Source of the DNA: Paenibacillus glycanilyticus
Lineage (GTDB): Bacteria; Bacillota; Bacilli; Paenibacillales; Paenibacillaceae
Length of the DNA: 64,000 nucleotides
Assembly (NCBI RefSeq): GCF_023715145.1
Contig: NZ_JAMBNP010000004.1
Coordinates: 186,001-250,000 of the forward strand
Reading direction: 5' to 3'
Shown here: positions 1-8,423 of the stretch, piece after piece
Position numbering within the stretch: position 1 is the first letter of the stretch
Layout of the letters: each line of letters begins with the position of its first letter
Program-made: the position numbers and the translations under genes
The notes under the pieces: model-generated
What the model saw: only the letters and a program-made list of their open reading frames with translations
Told to the model about the DNA's origin: nothing
The model's database searches: none

Positions 1-1
1 T

Positions 2-937
2 TGGATGATGATTCAGTTGTCGAAGCGTTACCCGGGAATGACGATTATCCAGTACGGCTCCGAGATCTTAGGCAAATGGCTGGGGAAAATATTAGGCTTT
101 TATCTGATTTATGTATGGTTGAATTTCGATTTCATTATCTTGAATCAGCATATCCAGTTTATTAATACGGTTTTCCTTATGAATACTCCTTCTATCATGA
201 TTAGTCTAACGCTTGCGATCTTGTGTTGCGTTGCCGTCTATATGGGAATTGAAGCGATTGCCAGGTGCAATCAGTACCTTGCCATCCTTAATTTCATTCT
301 CCTCATCCCTCTTCTGATTCTCATGCTTGCAGAATCGGACCCGGAGAGACTCCGTCCGGTAATGGGCAATGGCCTTTTTCCTGTCCTGCAGGCAACCGTG
401 TTCCCTGTTGCTTATATCACGCAATTTTTTGTATTGGGATGGCTTCTTCCCTTTTTGAATCAACCCAAGAAAGCGGCAAGGGCCTCATACACATCTTTGT
501 TGATTATCTCGGGTCTTCTCTTTATTACGCTCTTGCCTCTTATCATGGTCTTTGGTCCGTTAACGGAGAAGCTGGTATTTCCCGTGTTAAGCGTCATTCA
601 GTACATTGGCATAAAAGGAAGTTTTGAGAGGCTGGAAGCTTTTGCGGTAGCGATATGGGTGATGGGCTGCTTTATCAAAATATCGATTACGATCTTTATT
701 ATTTGCCTGAGTATCGGACAATTGTTCAACATAAAGAACTATAAGGATTTGGTTATTCCCATAACGATTTTGTCGGTTATTGGATCCGTAACGGTATTTA
801 AAAATTACTCGACGGACTTGGGGAGTTATCTGAACTATACCTATCCAAGCTATGCCTTTTTTACGCACTTCGCCCTCCCCCTTGTCCTTCTCCTCCTTGA
901 TTCGGTCAAGAGGGGCTGGAAGAAATCGGTGCATTAG
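2..937 (+). CDS. gerB: GerB-type spore germination receptor permease subunit (5' end outside window)
   Basis: The frame is open to the window edge (a Trp codon precedes the first Met at 5), so the N-terminus, roughly 50 residues, is missing. The visible 311 residues carry the run LSKRYPGMTIIQY, typical of GerB proteins, followed by about eight hydrophobic membrane segments and a short basic tail. GerB proteins belong to the APC transporter superfamily, sit in the spore inner membrane and bind germinant with GerA and GerC. It is convergent with the gerA-gerC-D operon, with two bases between stops. Whether an upstream gerA lies to the left cannot be seen. Confidence 0.93.
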   Translation, partial: WMMIQLSKRYPGMTIIQYGSEILGKWLGKILGFYLIYVWLNFDFIILNQHIQFINTVFLMNTPSIMISLTLAILCCVAVYMGIEAIARCNQYLAILNFILLIPLLILMLAESDPERLRPVMGNGLFPVLQATVFPVAYITQFFVLGWLLPFLNQPKKAARASYTSLLIISGLLFITLLPLIMVFGPLTEKLVFPVLSVIQYIGIKGSFERLEAFAVAIWVMGCFIKISITIFIICLSIGQLFNIKNYKDLVIPITILSVIGSVTVFKNYSTDLGSYLNYTYPSYAFFTHFALPLVLLLLDSVKRGWKKSVH

Positions 938-939
938 CT

Positions 940-1173
940 TTATTGCCGCAAAATCATTTTCCCGACAGGCTCAAATACGATTCTTAGCAGAGTAGTTGAG
1001 CTTGGCAATGGAATATGCGCGATGAATAACGAGCCGGCGATCATTGTTATTCCCATTAAACAGCTGTATGTAACAGCTGCAGAACGCTGATTGGGAGATG
1101 AAAATTTCTGCACTTGATAAATAGACCAGCCGAGCATCACGGCTATGAAGCCTATTAATTGTAGAACGATCAT
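940..1173 (-). CDS. Small two-helix membrane protein, candidate germinant receptor D subunit
   Basis: A 77-residue protein. The ATG at 1173 follows AGGAGA with suitable spacing; a longer reading from 1284 would overlap gerC and lacks a ribosome site. Two hydrophobic helices are visible (about residues 2-18 and 31-52). It is the last gene of the gerA-gerC operon, starting 12 bases after gerC. Small two-helix proteins encoded beside ger operons in Bacillus (D proteins) are known to modulate receptor function. Assignment here rests on size, topology and position, not on sequence identity. Confidence 0.7.
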   Translation of the reverse strand: MIVLQLIGFIAVMLGWSIYQVQKFSSPNQRSAAVTYSCLMGITMIAGSLFIAHIPLPSSTTLLRIVFEPVGKMILRQ

Positions 1174-1184
1174 TATTGCATCTC

Positions 1185-2348
1185 CTATTTTCGTATTTCG
1201 AGAGTAGAGTGCACCATACCGGCTCCATTTATCGTTAGATTCACTTGAACCGATGTCGTTACCTCCTGATATTGGGTATCCCATTGACCTTTTATCCTAT
1301 TCCACATCGCCGGGTTATTCTTATAGATTTCTTGGCCAAAGCCTACGCAATCCGACTTGTATTTCTTCTGAAGCTTTAGCAATAGCTGCTCTACTTGCTG
1401 TTTAATGGTATCTTCCATTCCTTGCTTTATAATTTTCAATTGGTTTGGATTATTGATATCGAGAGTAGTGTTATTCTCTTCTATCATCCCTTTCCCCTCC
1501 AGCAGAATCTTGAAGCGCACAGTATCATCGTCGATTATTGTCTTTATCGTGCTGCTTGCTTGATTCAATATCAATCCGATTTCACCGTAATCCTTGGGCA
1601 TATTCGCCGTAACTCGACCGAACCTCAGCTTATTCATGAGCCACACCAGCCGCAAAGTTTCTTTCTCGTCCAGCATCCCGGTCAGCTTAAGATCTCCATC
1701 AAAAACACCGGTGCCCGCAGACTGGAATAATTGCTCTTGCGATTCTTTTAGCCGATCTCCGAGTTCCACTGCTCCTAGTGCCGCATGTTTCCCTTCGCTT
1801 TGATTAATAATGTAGAAATCGCGCAAGGTGACGGTTACATCATCTCCCGACTTTTGCATTTCGTTCACCACTTCGATTGGCACTTGCTTTAACGGATATT
1901 TTAATTCCAGAATATCCTTGGCATCTCCTCCTTTTACCAGCACGAGATAGGTCTTTAAGCGGTTTCTCGGATCATGGGTAAAGACATCGAGCAGTGCTTC
2001 CTGAATGCCTTGCCTAGCCAGACGTTCACTTATAAACACAACGCTGCGATGAGAGAAGAATAATTTGCGCGAGCTTTTTTTCTGCAGAGCTTGATGAAGC
2101 TCCGTCCCGCTTGTCCCCGTTGCGGATATCACATAAAAGGTTCCTTTATGCCCGCCTCCCCCTCCGCTGCTTCCTCCTTCTTTCGATCCTGGAACGGCTA
2201 GTTGCAGCGTACAATATAATTTCCCATCGTCTGTTAGATCTATTGCGGTACCCGTCACAAACGCAAGATCATTAATCTCCATGCGATCCCAACAGCCGCT
2301 CATGGTGATGACAACAAGAAGCAGCAGCACGCATTTTAACGTTCTCAT
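1185..2348 (-). CDS. gerC: GerC-type spore germination lipoprotein
   Basis: A 387-residue protein with a short basic start, hydrophobic core and lipobox TMSGC, so Cys19 should be lipidated and the protein anchored on the outer face of the spore inner membrane. The following WDRMEINDLAFVTGTAID is the usual GerC N-terminal signature, and the length is typical. The GerC domain near the C-terminus includes DCVGFGQEIYKNNP. The start overlaps the gerA stop by four bases (ATGA), implying translational coupling. Confidence 0.95.
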   Translation of the reverse strand: MRTLKCVLLLLVVITMSGCWDRMEINDLAFVTGTAIDLTDDGKLYCTLQLAVPGSKEGGSSGGGGGHKGTFYVISATGTSGTELHQALQKKSSRKLFFSHRSVVFISERLARQGIQEALLDVFTHDPRNRLKTYLVLVKGGDAKDILELKYPLKQVPIEVVNEMQKSGDDVTVTLRDFYIINQSEGKHAALGAVELGDRLKESQEQLFQSAGTGVFDGDLKLTGMLDEKETLRLVWLMNKLRFGRVTANMPKDYGEIGLILNQASSTIKTIIDDDTVRFKILLEGKGMIEENNTTLDINNPNQLKIIKQGMEDTIKQQVEQLLLKLQKKYKSDCVGFGQEIYKNNPAMWNRIKGQWDTQYQEVTTSVQVNLTINGAGMVHSTLEIRK

Positions 2349-3856
2349 CTATTCCCCCCCTCCTGATCAGGCGTTGTCTTAAAAAGGAGTTTCAATCTGA
2401 TCGGGACTCTGATGAAAACATCCTTAAAGGCAGACATCTTAAGCGGCGATACCGGCGAAAAATAAAGTGTCCCGAAGGAACGAAGCGAAGTGACATGCAG
2501 CATGATGCCCAGGAAGCCTAGAACAATGCCATACAAGCCTAGAGTTCCCGCCAAGAACAACACGGGAAAACGAAGCAGGCGGATCCCGTTTCTTAAGCTG
2601 TATCTCGGTGTCGTAAACGTAGAAATCCCGGTGATCGATACGATTATGACGACCGGAGCGGAGATCAAACCGGCTTGCACCGCTGCCTGCCCGATGACAA
2701 GGCCTCCAACGATCCCGATCGTCGGGCCGATCTGTTTGGGTATGCGAATCCCGGCTTCCACCAGTGCCTCAAAGATAACCTCCATTAATAAAGCTTCAAC
2801 CATCGCGGGAAAAGGAACCGCTTCCCTTGAACCGGCAATGCTCAGCACCAGATTAGTTGGAATCATCTCTTGATGGAAGGTCGTAATCGCTACATAAAGC
2901 GCAGGCGCAAAGATGGCAAAATGGACGAAGAGGAATCGAATCCACCGGACAAACGTAGCAATTGGCCAACGAATATAGAAATCTTCGCTTGACTGCATGC
3001 CTGACCAGAAGGTCATCGGAACAATAAGGACATAAGGGCTCGTATCAACCAGAATGGCTACTTTTCCTTCAAGCAATTCAGCTGCTACTACATCCGGACG
3101 TTCGGTGCTATGGACTTGGGGAAATGGAGAATAAGGCTGATCTTCTATAAACTCCTCGATATATCCGGAGTCGAGTATCCCGTCGACCTGAATCGACTGC
3201 AATCTTGCTCTGACCTGGTCAACGACCTTATCGTCAACGATACCCTTCAGGTAGGTAATAACGACTTGAGTCTGGGAGTATTCACCGATAACCATGCATT
3301 CTGTCTTGAATTTGGAGGTTTTGAGTCTGGCGCGTATCAGACCCAGATTGGTTGACAGCTGCTCGATAAAGCCTTCCTTGGGACCGCGTATAACGGGCTC
3401 GGAGGACGGTTCTTCAATGCTTCTTTTGGATAGGCCGGGAATGCATACGGTCATTACTTCGCTGCATCCCTCCGTAAGAATGACCGCATGTCCTTGAAAT
3501 AATTTTGCGATGGTTTCGGATACATTGTCGGAGCTGGTCATTGTACCAATGGAGACCAGTTCATTGGCAGCTTCTCCGCCTTCACTCTTTTGCAGCGGCT
3601 TCAATATATATTCCTCAAGCGTCTTTTTATCGATCAGGCTATCTATGTAAACAACGAGCCACTGCAAGTTAGAGTGGATGTCTATCCTGCGGTATACCAC
3701 ATCATAGCAATCCACAAACGCCTCTTTGAAATAGGCTTCGTTTTGCTCGATATCCGCCGTGAATAACAAGTCTTTGTCTTCCTGCAGCAGCGTGCTTTTC
3801 GATTTAAGAATGTGATTAAATTTGTGATTCGTTATTCCTTTCCTGAACCTCCTCAT
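2345..3856 (-). CDS. gerA: GerA-type spore germination receptor subunit
   Basis: About 503 residues, full length for the family. A long soluble N-terminal half (to about residue 290) is followed by four to five membrane segments; the family hallmarks SPFPQVHSTERPD and GIVGGLVIGQAAVQAGL are present. GerA subunits form an oligomeric ion channel opened by germinants. The ATG at 3856 is preferred over a TTG one codon earlier because AGGAGGAG lies at better spacing. First gene of gerA-gerC-D; no gerB follows on this strand. Confidence 0.96.
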   Translation of the reverse strand: MRRFRKGITNHKFNHILKSKSTLLQEDKDLLFTADIEQNEAYFKEAFVDCYDVVYRRIDIHSNLQWLVVYIDSLIDKKTLEEYILKPLQKSEGGEAANELVSIGTMTSSDNVSETIAKLFQGHAVILTEGCSEVMTVCIPGLSKRSIEEPSSEPVIRGPKEGFIEQLSTNLGLIRARLKTSKFKTECMVIGEYSQTQVVITYLKGIVDDKVVDQVRARLQSIQVDGILDSGYIEEFIEDQPYSPFPQVHSTERPDVVAAELLEGKVAILVDTSPYVLIVPMTFWSGMQSSEDFYIRWPIATFVRWIRFLFVHFAIFAPALYVAITTFHQEMIPTNLVLSIAGSREAVPFPAMVEALLMEVIFEALVEAGIRIPKQIGPTIGIVGGLVIGQAAVQAGLISAPVVIIVSITGISTFTTPRYSLRNGIRLLRFPVLFLAGTLGLYGIVLGFLGIMLHVTSLRSFGTLYFSPVSPLKMSAFKDVFIRVPIRLKLLFKTTPDQEGGNR

Positions 3857-3904
3857 CAAATCTCCTCCTGATCGGCCGATTAAGGCTGTAGAATCCCATT
3901 CCCA

Positions 3905-3934
3905 TAGTATGGATAGCGAGTTTCAAATTATACG
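3905..3934 (-). promoter_or_regulatory. Candidate sigma-G promoter of gerA-gerC-D
   Basis: On the minus strand CGTATA, 17 bases, then CATACTA. The -10 matches the forespore sigma-G consensus CATNNTA exactly; the -35 keeps four of six positions of TGMATA. It ends about 50 bases before the gerA start. Confidence 0.55.
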
Positions 3935-3960
3935 GCCAGCCGCGCTCGCCAAAAAGCACG

Positions 3961-4003
3961 AAAAGCCCGGAGATTGACTGTTGTACTGAGTCAACCCCAG
4001 GCT
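3961..4003 (-). terminator. Terminator after the tetR gene
   Basis: On the minus strand AGCCTGGGG and TTGACT pair imperfectly with AGTCAA and CTCCGGGCT, followed by TTTT and, after CGTGC, a second T run. It lies just past the TetR stop at 4010. Confidence 0.6.
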
Positions 4004-4009
4004 CTTTGG

Positions 4010-4579
4010 TTAAGACAAGGCGAAAAGTGCTTCTTCCGCAATCCTATGAAACTTGCCCGGATCCCGAAAGCTTCTGGCGAGCAATTGCCCGCCTTGGAAT
4101 GAGGCAAGGATTTGATGCGCGCGTAAATGGGAAGCCCCCTCAAAATGCAAATCCCCTTCACGGCGCCCTTCATCAAGCACGCGTTCCAGCCAGGTAAGAT
4201 TAGCTTCGAAAAACCGAGCTAACCCTTCCCTCATTTTCTCGGGCAAAGTAGCCACGTCGCTGGCGAGCATAACGCTTAGACAGGTACAAAAATCTTGAAC
4301 AGGTTCGCTATATAGCAAGGTATACTTGCGCAGCTTTTCCTTCGAATTCTTCGTTACGGAATCAAGATGAGCCGTTGCTGCAACAAAACGTTGGAGATAA
4401 CGCACAATCAGCGCTTCACCCAAATCCTCCTTATTGGGGAAATGATAATGAATGCTTGCCGTTTTTACCCCTACTTTATCTGCAATATGCGCATAGCTGA
4501 ATCCGTTAAAGCCGAATTCCTGAACTAAGGACTGAGCAATATCCAGTATCGTTTCTGACGTATTTTTCGATTTTGTCAT
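4010..4579 (-). CDS. TetR/AcrR family transcriptional regulator
   Basis: 189 residues, normal for the family. The N-terminal helix-turn-helix is clear (FSYAHIADKVGVKTASIHYHFPNKEDL, about residues 25-49), with a variable ligand-binding C-terminal half. It lies 31 bases downstream of an MFS transporter gene on the same strand, so the two probably form one transcript and the regulator likely controls that pump. The ligand cannot be told from sequence. Confidence 0.9.
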   Translation of the reverse strand: MTKSKNTSETILDIAQSLVQEFGFNGFSYAHIADKVGVKTASIHYHFPNKEDLGEALIVRYLQRFVAATAHLDSVTKNSKEKLRKYTLLYSEPVQDFCTCLSVMLASDVATLPEKMREGLARFFEANLTWLERVLDEGRREGDLHFEGASHLRAHQILASFQGGQLLARSFRDPGKFHRIAEEALFALS

Positions 4580-4610
4580 ATCGTTAATCTGCCTTTTAGT
4601 AGAATGTTAT

Positions 4611-5780
4611 TCATGATCTCGCAAGCTCCAGCCGCTGTCGGTCAGTTCGGCCGATACCAAGCGGCAGACTTACGGCGCCTAAGAAGACGATGAAGGCTGC
4701 GCCAATCAACGCGGTCAGGTAACCGCCGTTGCCCGAGATCAGATGGCCCGCAATTAGCGGACCGATTATTTGACCAAGACCAAAGAACGTAGTCAATAAA
4801 CCGATTATTCTGCGGTTGTTCGTCGGATACAAATCCTTGGCATAAGCAACAAACAGCATGGTGATTCCCATAAAGGTTGCTCCAAATAGTATAGCGCCTG
4901 CGAAAATCGAGGCTTCTGAATGAAAGAGTACGGGAATCCCAATACCGATGGATTGCAAAAGCATCGCAACGGTCAAAGTCCATTTCTTTCCCCACCGGGA
5001 GGCAAGCATCGACCAAATGATACAAGACGGCGCAGCAGCGATCCCAACCAGCATCCAGCTGAGCGACGCCATATTCGGTATGCTCGACACCGTCTTGGCG
5101 TACGCTACGAGATAAGTTCCCGTCACGATGTAGCCCAAGCCCTCAAGGCCATAGGCAATCGTCAAACAGATTAGAATTCGTCGTACGGCAGGAGATGTTT
5201 GGTGAGGAGAAGTTATAGCCGTCTTCGCGCCGGAATGTCTGCCGCCTAACGAGTACCAGGCTGCCAGGCCCAAGATCAGACTGATCAGACCAAGTCCTTT
5301 CCAAATGTCGCTCCATCCACCATTTTGTGCGAGAAGCGGTACCGAAACGCCGGTCAGAAGAATGCCGCCGCCTACCCCTCCGTAGAATAGTCCTGCCTGT
5401 TTCGCCGATAATCGGTCCATGATCATGCTGGAGGCGATAACAAACACGGCCGCGCTTGCCAGACCGGATAAAAACCGCAGCAATAACCATGCTTCGAGAC
5501 CATGGAATTCCCCCATTCCCCAGGTCGTCGCAATATTTATGATTAACCCCGCGAACAGCAGAATGGAACGGTTATTCACTTGGACTAGCGTAAGAATAAA
5601 CGCGCCGATTAAATAGCCCAAATAATTGCTTGAAGCCAGATAACCCGCTCCTGCCGCGGAGAACAAATGATGTTCCATCATAATGGGCAGAATCGGAGTG
5701 AAAGCGAACCTCCCTATCCCCATCGCGACCATCATGGCCGCTATGCCGCCAAGGAGAACAATTAAGGTGTTTTTTCTCAT
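4611..5780 (-). CDS. YbfB/YjiJ family MFS transporter
   Basis: 389 residues with about twelve hydrophobic helices. The N-terminal GIGRFAFTPILPIMM is typical of the YbfB/YjiJ group of the major facilitator superfamily, whose substrates are mostly unknown. Start chosen at 5780, where GAGGAAGC precedes the ATG at good spacing; the ATG at 5813 has a ribosome site too close. It is cotranscribed with the TetR gene and divergent from a LysR gene at 5912. Confidence 0.88.
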   Translation of the reverse strand: MRKNTLIVLLGGIAAMMVAMGIGRFAFTPILPIMMEHHLFSAAGAGYLASSNYLGYLIGAFILTLVQVNNRSILLFAGLIINIATTWGMGEFHGLEAWLLLRFLSGLASAAVFVIASSMIMDRLSAKQAGLFYGGVGGGILLTGVSVPLLAQNGGWSDIWKGLGLISLILGLAAWYSLGGRHSGAKTAITSPHQTSPAVRRILICLTIAYGLEGLGYIVTGTYLVAYAKTVSSIPNMASLSWMLVGIAAAPSCIIWSMLASRWGKKWTLTVAMLLQSIGIGIPVLFHSEASIFAGAILFGATFMGITMLFVAYAKDLYPTNNRRIIGLLTTFFGLGQIIGPLIAGHLISGNGGYLTALIGAAFIVFLGAVSLPLGIGRTDRQRLELARS

Positions 5781-5855
5781 ATGCTTCCTCGTTTCTTTGG
5801 AGACTCTGTTCATTCCTTCGTAATTTTGTTATCATATATTAATGCAATAATGTTA

Positions 5856-5880
5856 TTTAGATATCTTTTTTTTAGATATC
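5856..5880. promoter_or_regulatory. Repeated TTTAGATATC in the divergent MFS/LysR intergenic region
   Basis: TTTAGATATC occurs twice, 15 bases apart, each holding the palindrome GATATC. The pair lies 32 bases before the LysR start and 76 bases before the MFS start, a plausible regulator binding site. Confidence 0.4.
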
Positions 5881-5911
5881 AAGGTCAAACTTAAATCAAC
5901 CGGAGGTCTTT

Positions 5912-6781
5912 ATGGACATACAGTTACTCAAAGTGTTTTCCACCACCGCAAAAGAAGGAAGCATCTCGAAAGCGGCCCAAAGATTAAATTTCGCCCAATC
6001 CAATGTTACTCATAAAATTCAACAGCTGGAGGCTGATCTGCAAACCCAGCTTTTTTACCGTCATAATCGCGGCATTACGCTTACCCCTTCCGGGCAAATC
6101 CTGGTTTCTTACGCGGAGAAAATCTTGCATGTCATCCAGGAAGCCCGATCGGCCGTTGGAGACTCTTCCGTTCCAACAGGTCCGCTGTATATCGGTTCGA
6201 TGGAAACGACCGCCGCTGTTCGATTGCCTGTTCTGCTTGCTAAATATCATGCCGATTATCCGGCTGTCGATTTCAATCTAATGACGGGACCTACCGACAG
6301 GCATATACATGCCGTTCTTCATTATGAGCTGAATGGAGCGTTCGTGGCGGGTCCTGTCGATCATCCCGAGTTGGTTCAGGAGAAAGTGGTAGATGAGGAG
6401 CTGGTCCTTGTCACCTCAACCGCTCATCCGGCTATCGAGTCCATTCATGATATACAATCGCGAACGCTGCTCGTGTTCCACAGCGGCTGCTCCTACCGGG
6501 CAAGGTTAAATCAGATGCTTCATGACGAAGGCATCATACCGGTCAAACTGATGGAATTCGGATCGCTTGAAACGATCCTTGGTTGCGTTGGCGCCGGCCT
6601 TGGCATTTCTCTACTGCCGCGCTCCATCGTAACCGAGCAGGAACAGCAAGGCCAAATCCGCATTCACACGATTCCAGGGATGCATACCATCGTTACAACC
6701 GTATTTATCAGACGCAATGACGCATTGATTACCCCCGCCTTATCCACCTTCTTATCGGAGATGCGAGCCCATTTTGAATAA
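5912..6781 (+). CDS. LysR family transcriptional regulator
   Basis: 289 residues, standard length. An N-terminal winged helix (GSISKAAQRLNFAQSNVTHKI, about residues 16-36) is followed by a periplasmic-binding-protein-like effector domain starting near residue 90. Start at ATG after GGAGG. It is divergent from the MFS-TetR unit, which is its likeliest target by position, and convergent with a nitronate monooxygenase. Confidence 0.93.
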   Translation: MDIQLLKVFSTTAKEGSISKAAQRLNFAQSNVTHKIQQLEADLQTQLFYRHNRGITLTPSGQILVSYAEKILHVIQEARSAVGDSSVPTGPLYIGSMETTAAVRLPVLLAKYHADYPAVDFNLMTGPTDRHIHAVLHYELNGAFVAGPVDHPELVQEKVVDEELVLVTSTAHPAIESIHDIQSRTLLVFHSGCSYRARLNQMLHDEGIIPVKLMEFGSLETILGCVGAGLGISLLPRSIVTEQEQQGQIRIHTIPGMHTIVTTVFIRRNDALITPALSTFLSEMRAHFE

Positions 6782-6793
6782 TGGGCTTTTTTT
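6767..6793 (+). terminator. Terminator overlapping the end of the LysR gene
   Basis: GCCCATT, a six-base loop, AATGGGC, then seven T. The stop codon of the regulator lies inside the hairpin. Confidence 0.85.
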
Positions 6794-7868
6794 ATTGAAG
6801 GATTGCCTGGGCTTGATGCATGATATCCTCTACAATTTGCTTGGCTGTCTGATCCTCCGTCAGCATCCTTGTTCCCTGCCCCGCCCATAAGGATAGATAC
6901 TCCGAGTTCTGCTGCTTGCTTGCCGCATTTCGGATATCGCGAGTGACCGTATTCTGAGTGGGAAATGCCAGCGGGGCTATGCCGCTTTCTTCCCATTGCT
7001 GAATAAACGCGTTTTTGATCCCGCGAGCCGGCCTTCCCGAAAATGCCTTGGTAAGCACCGTGCTTTCTTCGTCGCTAGCCAGCAATGCCTTTCGGTATGA
7101 CTGATTGGTCCCGGCTTCAACTGCGGTCAGGAAGCGGGTACCCAGTTGCGCGCCTTGCGCGCCAAGGATCAACGCAGCCGCAAGACCGCGGCCATCCATA
7201 ATGCCTCCCGCCGCAATAACGGGAATGGATACGCGATCCGCTATCTGAGGGATAAGCGCCATCGTACCGATATTTGCTCCCATCGGGTGATCATCAATGG
7301 TAAACGTACCGCGATGCCCTCCCGCCTCGCTGCCCTGGGCAACGATGGCATCATAGCCGCTCTCTTCTGCTAGCATTGCCTCGCGCACAGTCGTTACCAT
7401 TGCGATTACCTTAAGACCTGCCGCTTTTACCGTTTGCATATATGCAGCCGGCAATATGCCAAATGCCGTACTGATGACAGGAACTTTCTCCTCGATGAGC
7501 ACTTCAAACTGCTTTTCAAACCAGTTGGCTGAACGAACATCGTTGCCCGCCGAGGCTGGAATGCCGAGTTGTTGACGCATCTTGTTCAGCTCGCTTTGAA
7601 CCTCTTGCATTCGCGTATGATCATCGCCGGCTTGGTATACAAACAAATTAACTCCAAAAGGCGCAGCCGTTAGTTCTCTTATACGTCTTACAGCGGCTCG
7701 TATATCCTCCGGTTCCATATAGGCCGCCCCAAGAGTGCCAAGTCCACCTGCCTCGGATACGGAAGCCGTCAACTCCGGCGTAGAAGGTCCGCCTGCCATC
7801 CCCGCGAGGAAGAGCGGATATTGGATTCCAAATTGTTCGCATAGTTTGGTTTGCAGCGTGATTTGCAT
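6792..7868 (-). CDS. Nitronate monooxygenase (2-nitropropane dioxygenase family)
   Basis: 358 residues. FMN-binding TIM-barrel flavoprotein; the stretch AIVAQGSEAGGHRGTF (about residues 175-190) carries the glycine-rich flavin loop and the conserved His of the NMO family, and IPVIAAGGIMDGRGLAAAL is the phosphate-binding segment. Members oxidise alkyl nitronates to carbonyl compounds and nitrite. Start follows AGGAG. Standalone gene, convergent with the LysR gene. Confidence 0.92.
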   Translation of the reverse strand: MQITLQTKLCEQFGIQYPLFLAGMAGGPSTPELTASVSEAGGLGTLGAAYMEPEDIRAAVRRIRELTAAPFGVNLFVYQAGDDHTRMQEVQSELNKMRQQLGIPASAGNDVRSANWFEKQFEVLIEEKVPVISTAFGILPAAYMQTVKAAGLKVIAMVTTVREAMLAEESGYDAIVAQGSEAGGHRGTFTIDDHPMGANIGTMALIPQIADRVSIPVIAAGGIMDGRGLAAALILGAQGAQLGTRFLTAVEAGTNQSYRKALLASDEESTVLTKAFSGRPARGIKNAFIQQWEESGIAPLAFPTQNTVTRDIRNAASKQQNSEYLSLWAGQGTRMLTEDQTAKQIVEDIMHQAQAILQ

Positions 7869-7960
7869 GAGCGTTCACTCCTTTAGGATTCGATTCGCAG
7901 CTTAAGGTGTATGGCTTCCTTCCTCAAGTATACCTTCAAGCAGCGTTCATGAATAATATA

Positions 7961-8004
7961 TAAAAATGCTATCTGGTATCTCGAATGGAGATATCAGATA
8001 GCAT
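7961..8004 (-). terminator. Terminator after the NIPSNAP gene
   Basis: Two 17-base arms (7966-7982 and 7988-8004) pair with one mismatch around GAATG; on the minus strand the hairpin is followed by five T. Confidence 0.85.
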
Positions 8005-8009
8005 ATCGA

Positions 8010-8327
8010 TTACTTCATAAAAGGGGCTTTATTCAGATAGATAACCTCAATCTTCTCATGCAGAGGGCCGTTTGCTTCGGTTTTCTCCACTAGGGCCAGC
8101 CACTCGGGATCCTCCATGAAATGTTTGAAGTTACTTTCGCGCGAAGCCAAGTCTCTATGCTCCACAATGTAATACAGGCGGTTGGCTGACTCGTCGGCAT
8201 CCACCCAAAAGTCCGTTATCTTCATGTCATGCTCAGCGAAGAGTCTTATTGTGTGGTACTGGAACCGATCGAGCAGCGCCTGCATTTGACCGGGAACGAC
8301 ATCATAGATCCGTAGTTCATACAACAT
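8010..8327 (-). CDS. NIPSNAP family protein
   Basis: 105 residues. The MLYELRIYDVVPGQMQALLDRF start and NRLYYIVEHRD core are typical of NIPSNAP proteins, small ferredoxin-like alpha/beta dimers of uncertain function, sometimes linked to quinone or aromatic stress. Start at the ATG 9 bases after GGAGGAG; the ATG three codons earlier overlaps that site. It is a paralog of the protein at 9803-10132. A 20-base-phased direct repeat lies about 40 bases upstream. Confidence 0.88.
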   Translation of the reverse strand: MLYELRIYDVVPGQMQALLDRFQYHTIRLFAEHDMKITDFWVDADESANRLYYIVEHRDLASRESNFKHFMEDPEWLALVEKTEANGPLHEKIEVIYLNKAPFMK

Positions 8328-8367
8328 GAACCTCATCTCCTCCGAGTGAATTTTGTGCCTTTCGAAT

Positions 8368-8402
8368 AAGTTTCACCTGATTCATTCAAGTTAAACCTGA
8401 TT
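8368..8402. repeat. Two direct repeats AAGTTNNACCTGATT upstream of the NIPSNAP gene
   Basis: Copies at 8368-8382 and 8388-8402 differ at two positions and start exactly 20 bases apart, i.e. on the same DNA face. They sit between the SDR stop and the NIPSNAP start, a likely operator or activator site. Confidence 0.5.
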
Positions 8403-8423
8403 GGAGAATATAGGCGCTTGGTC

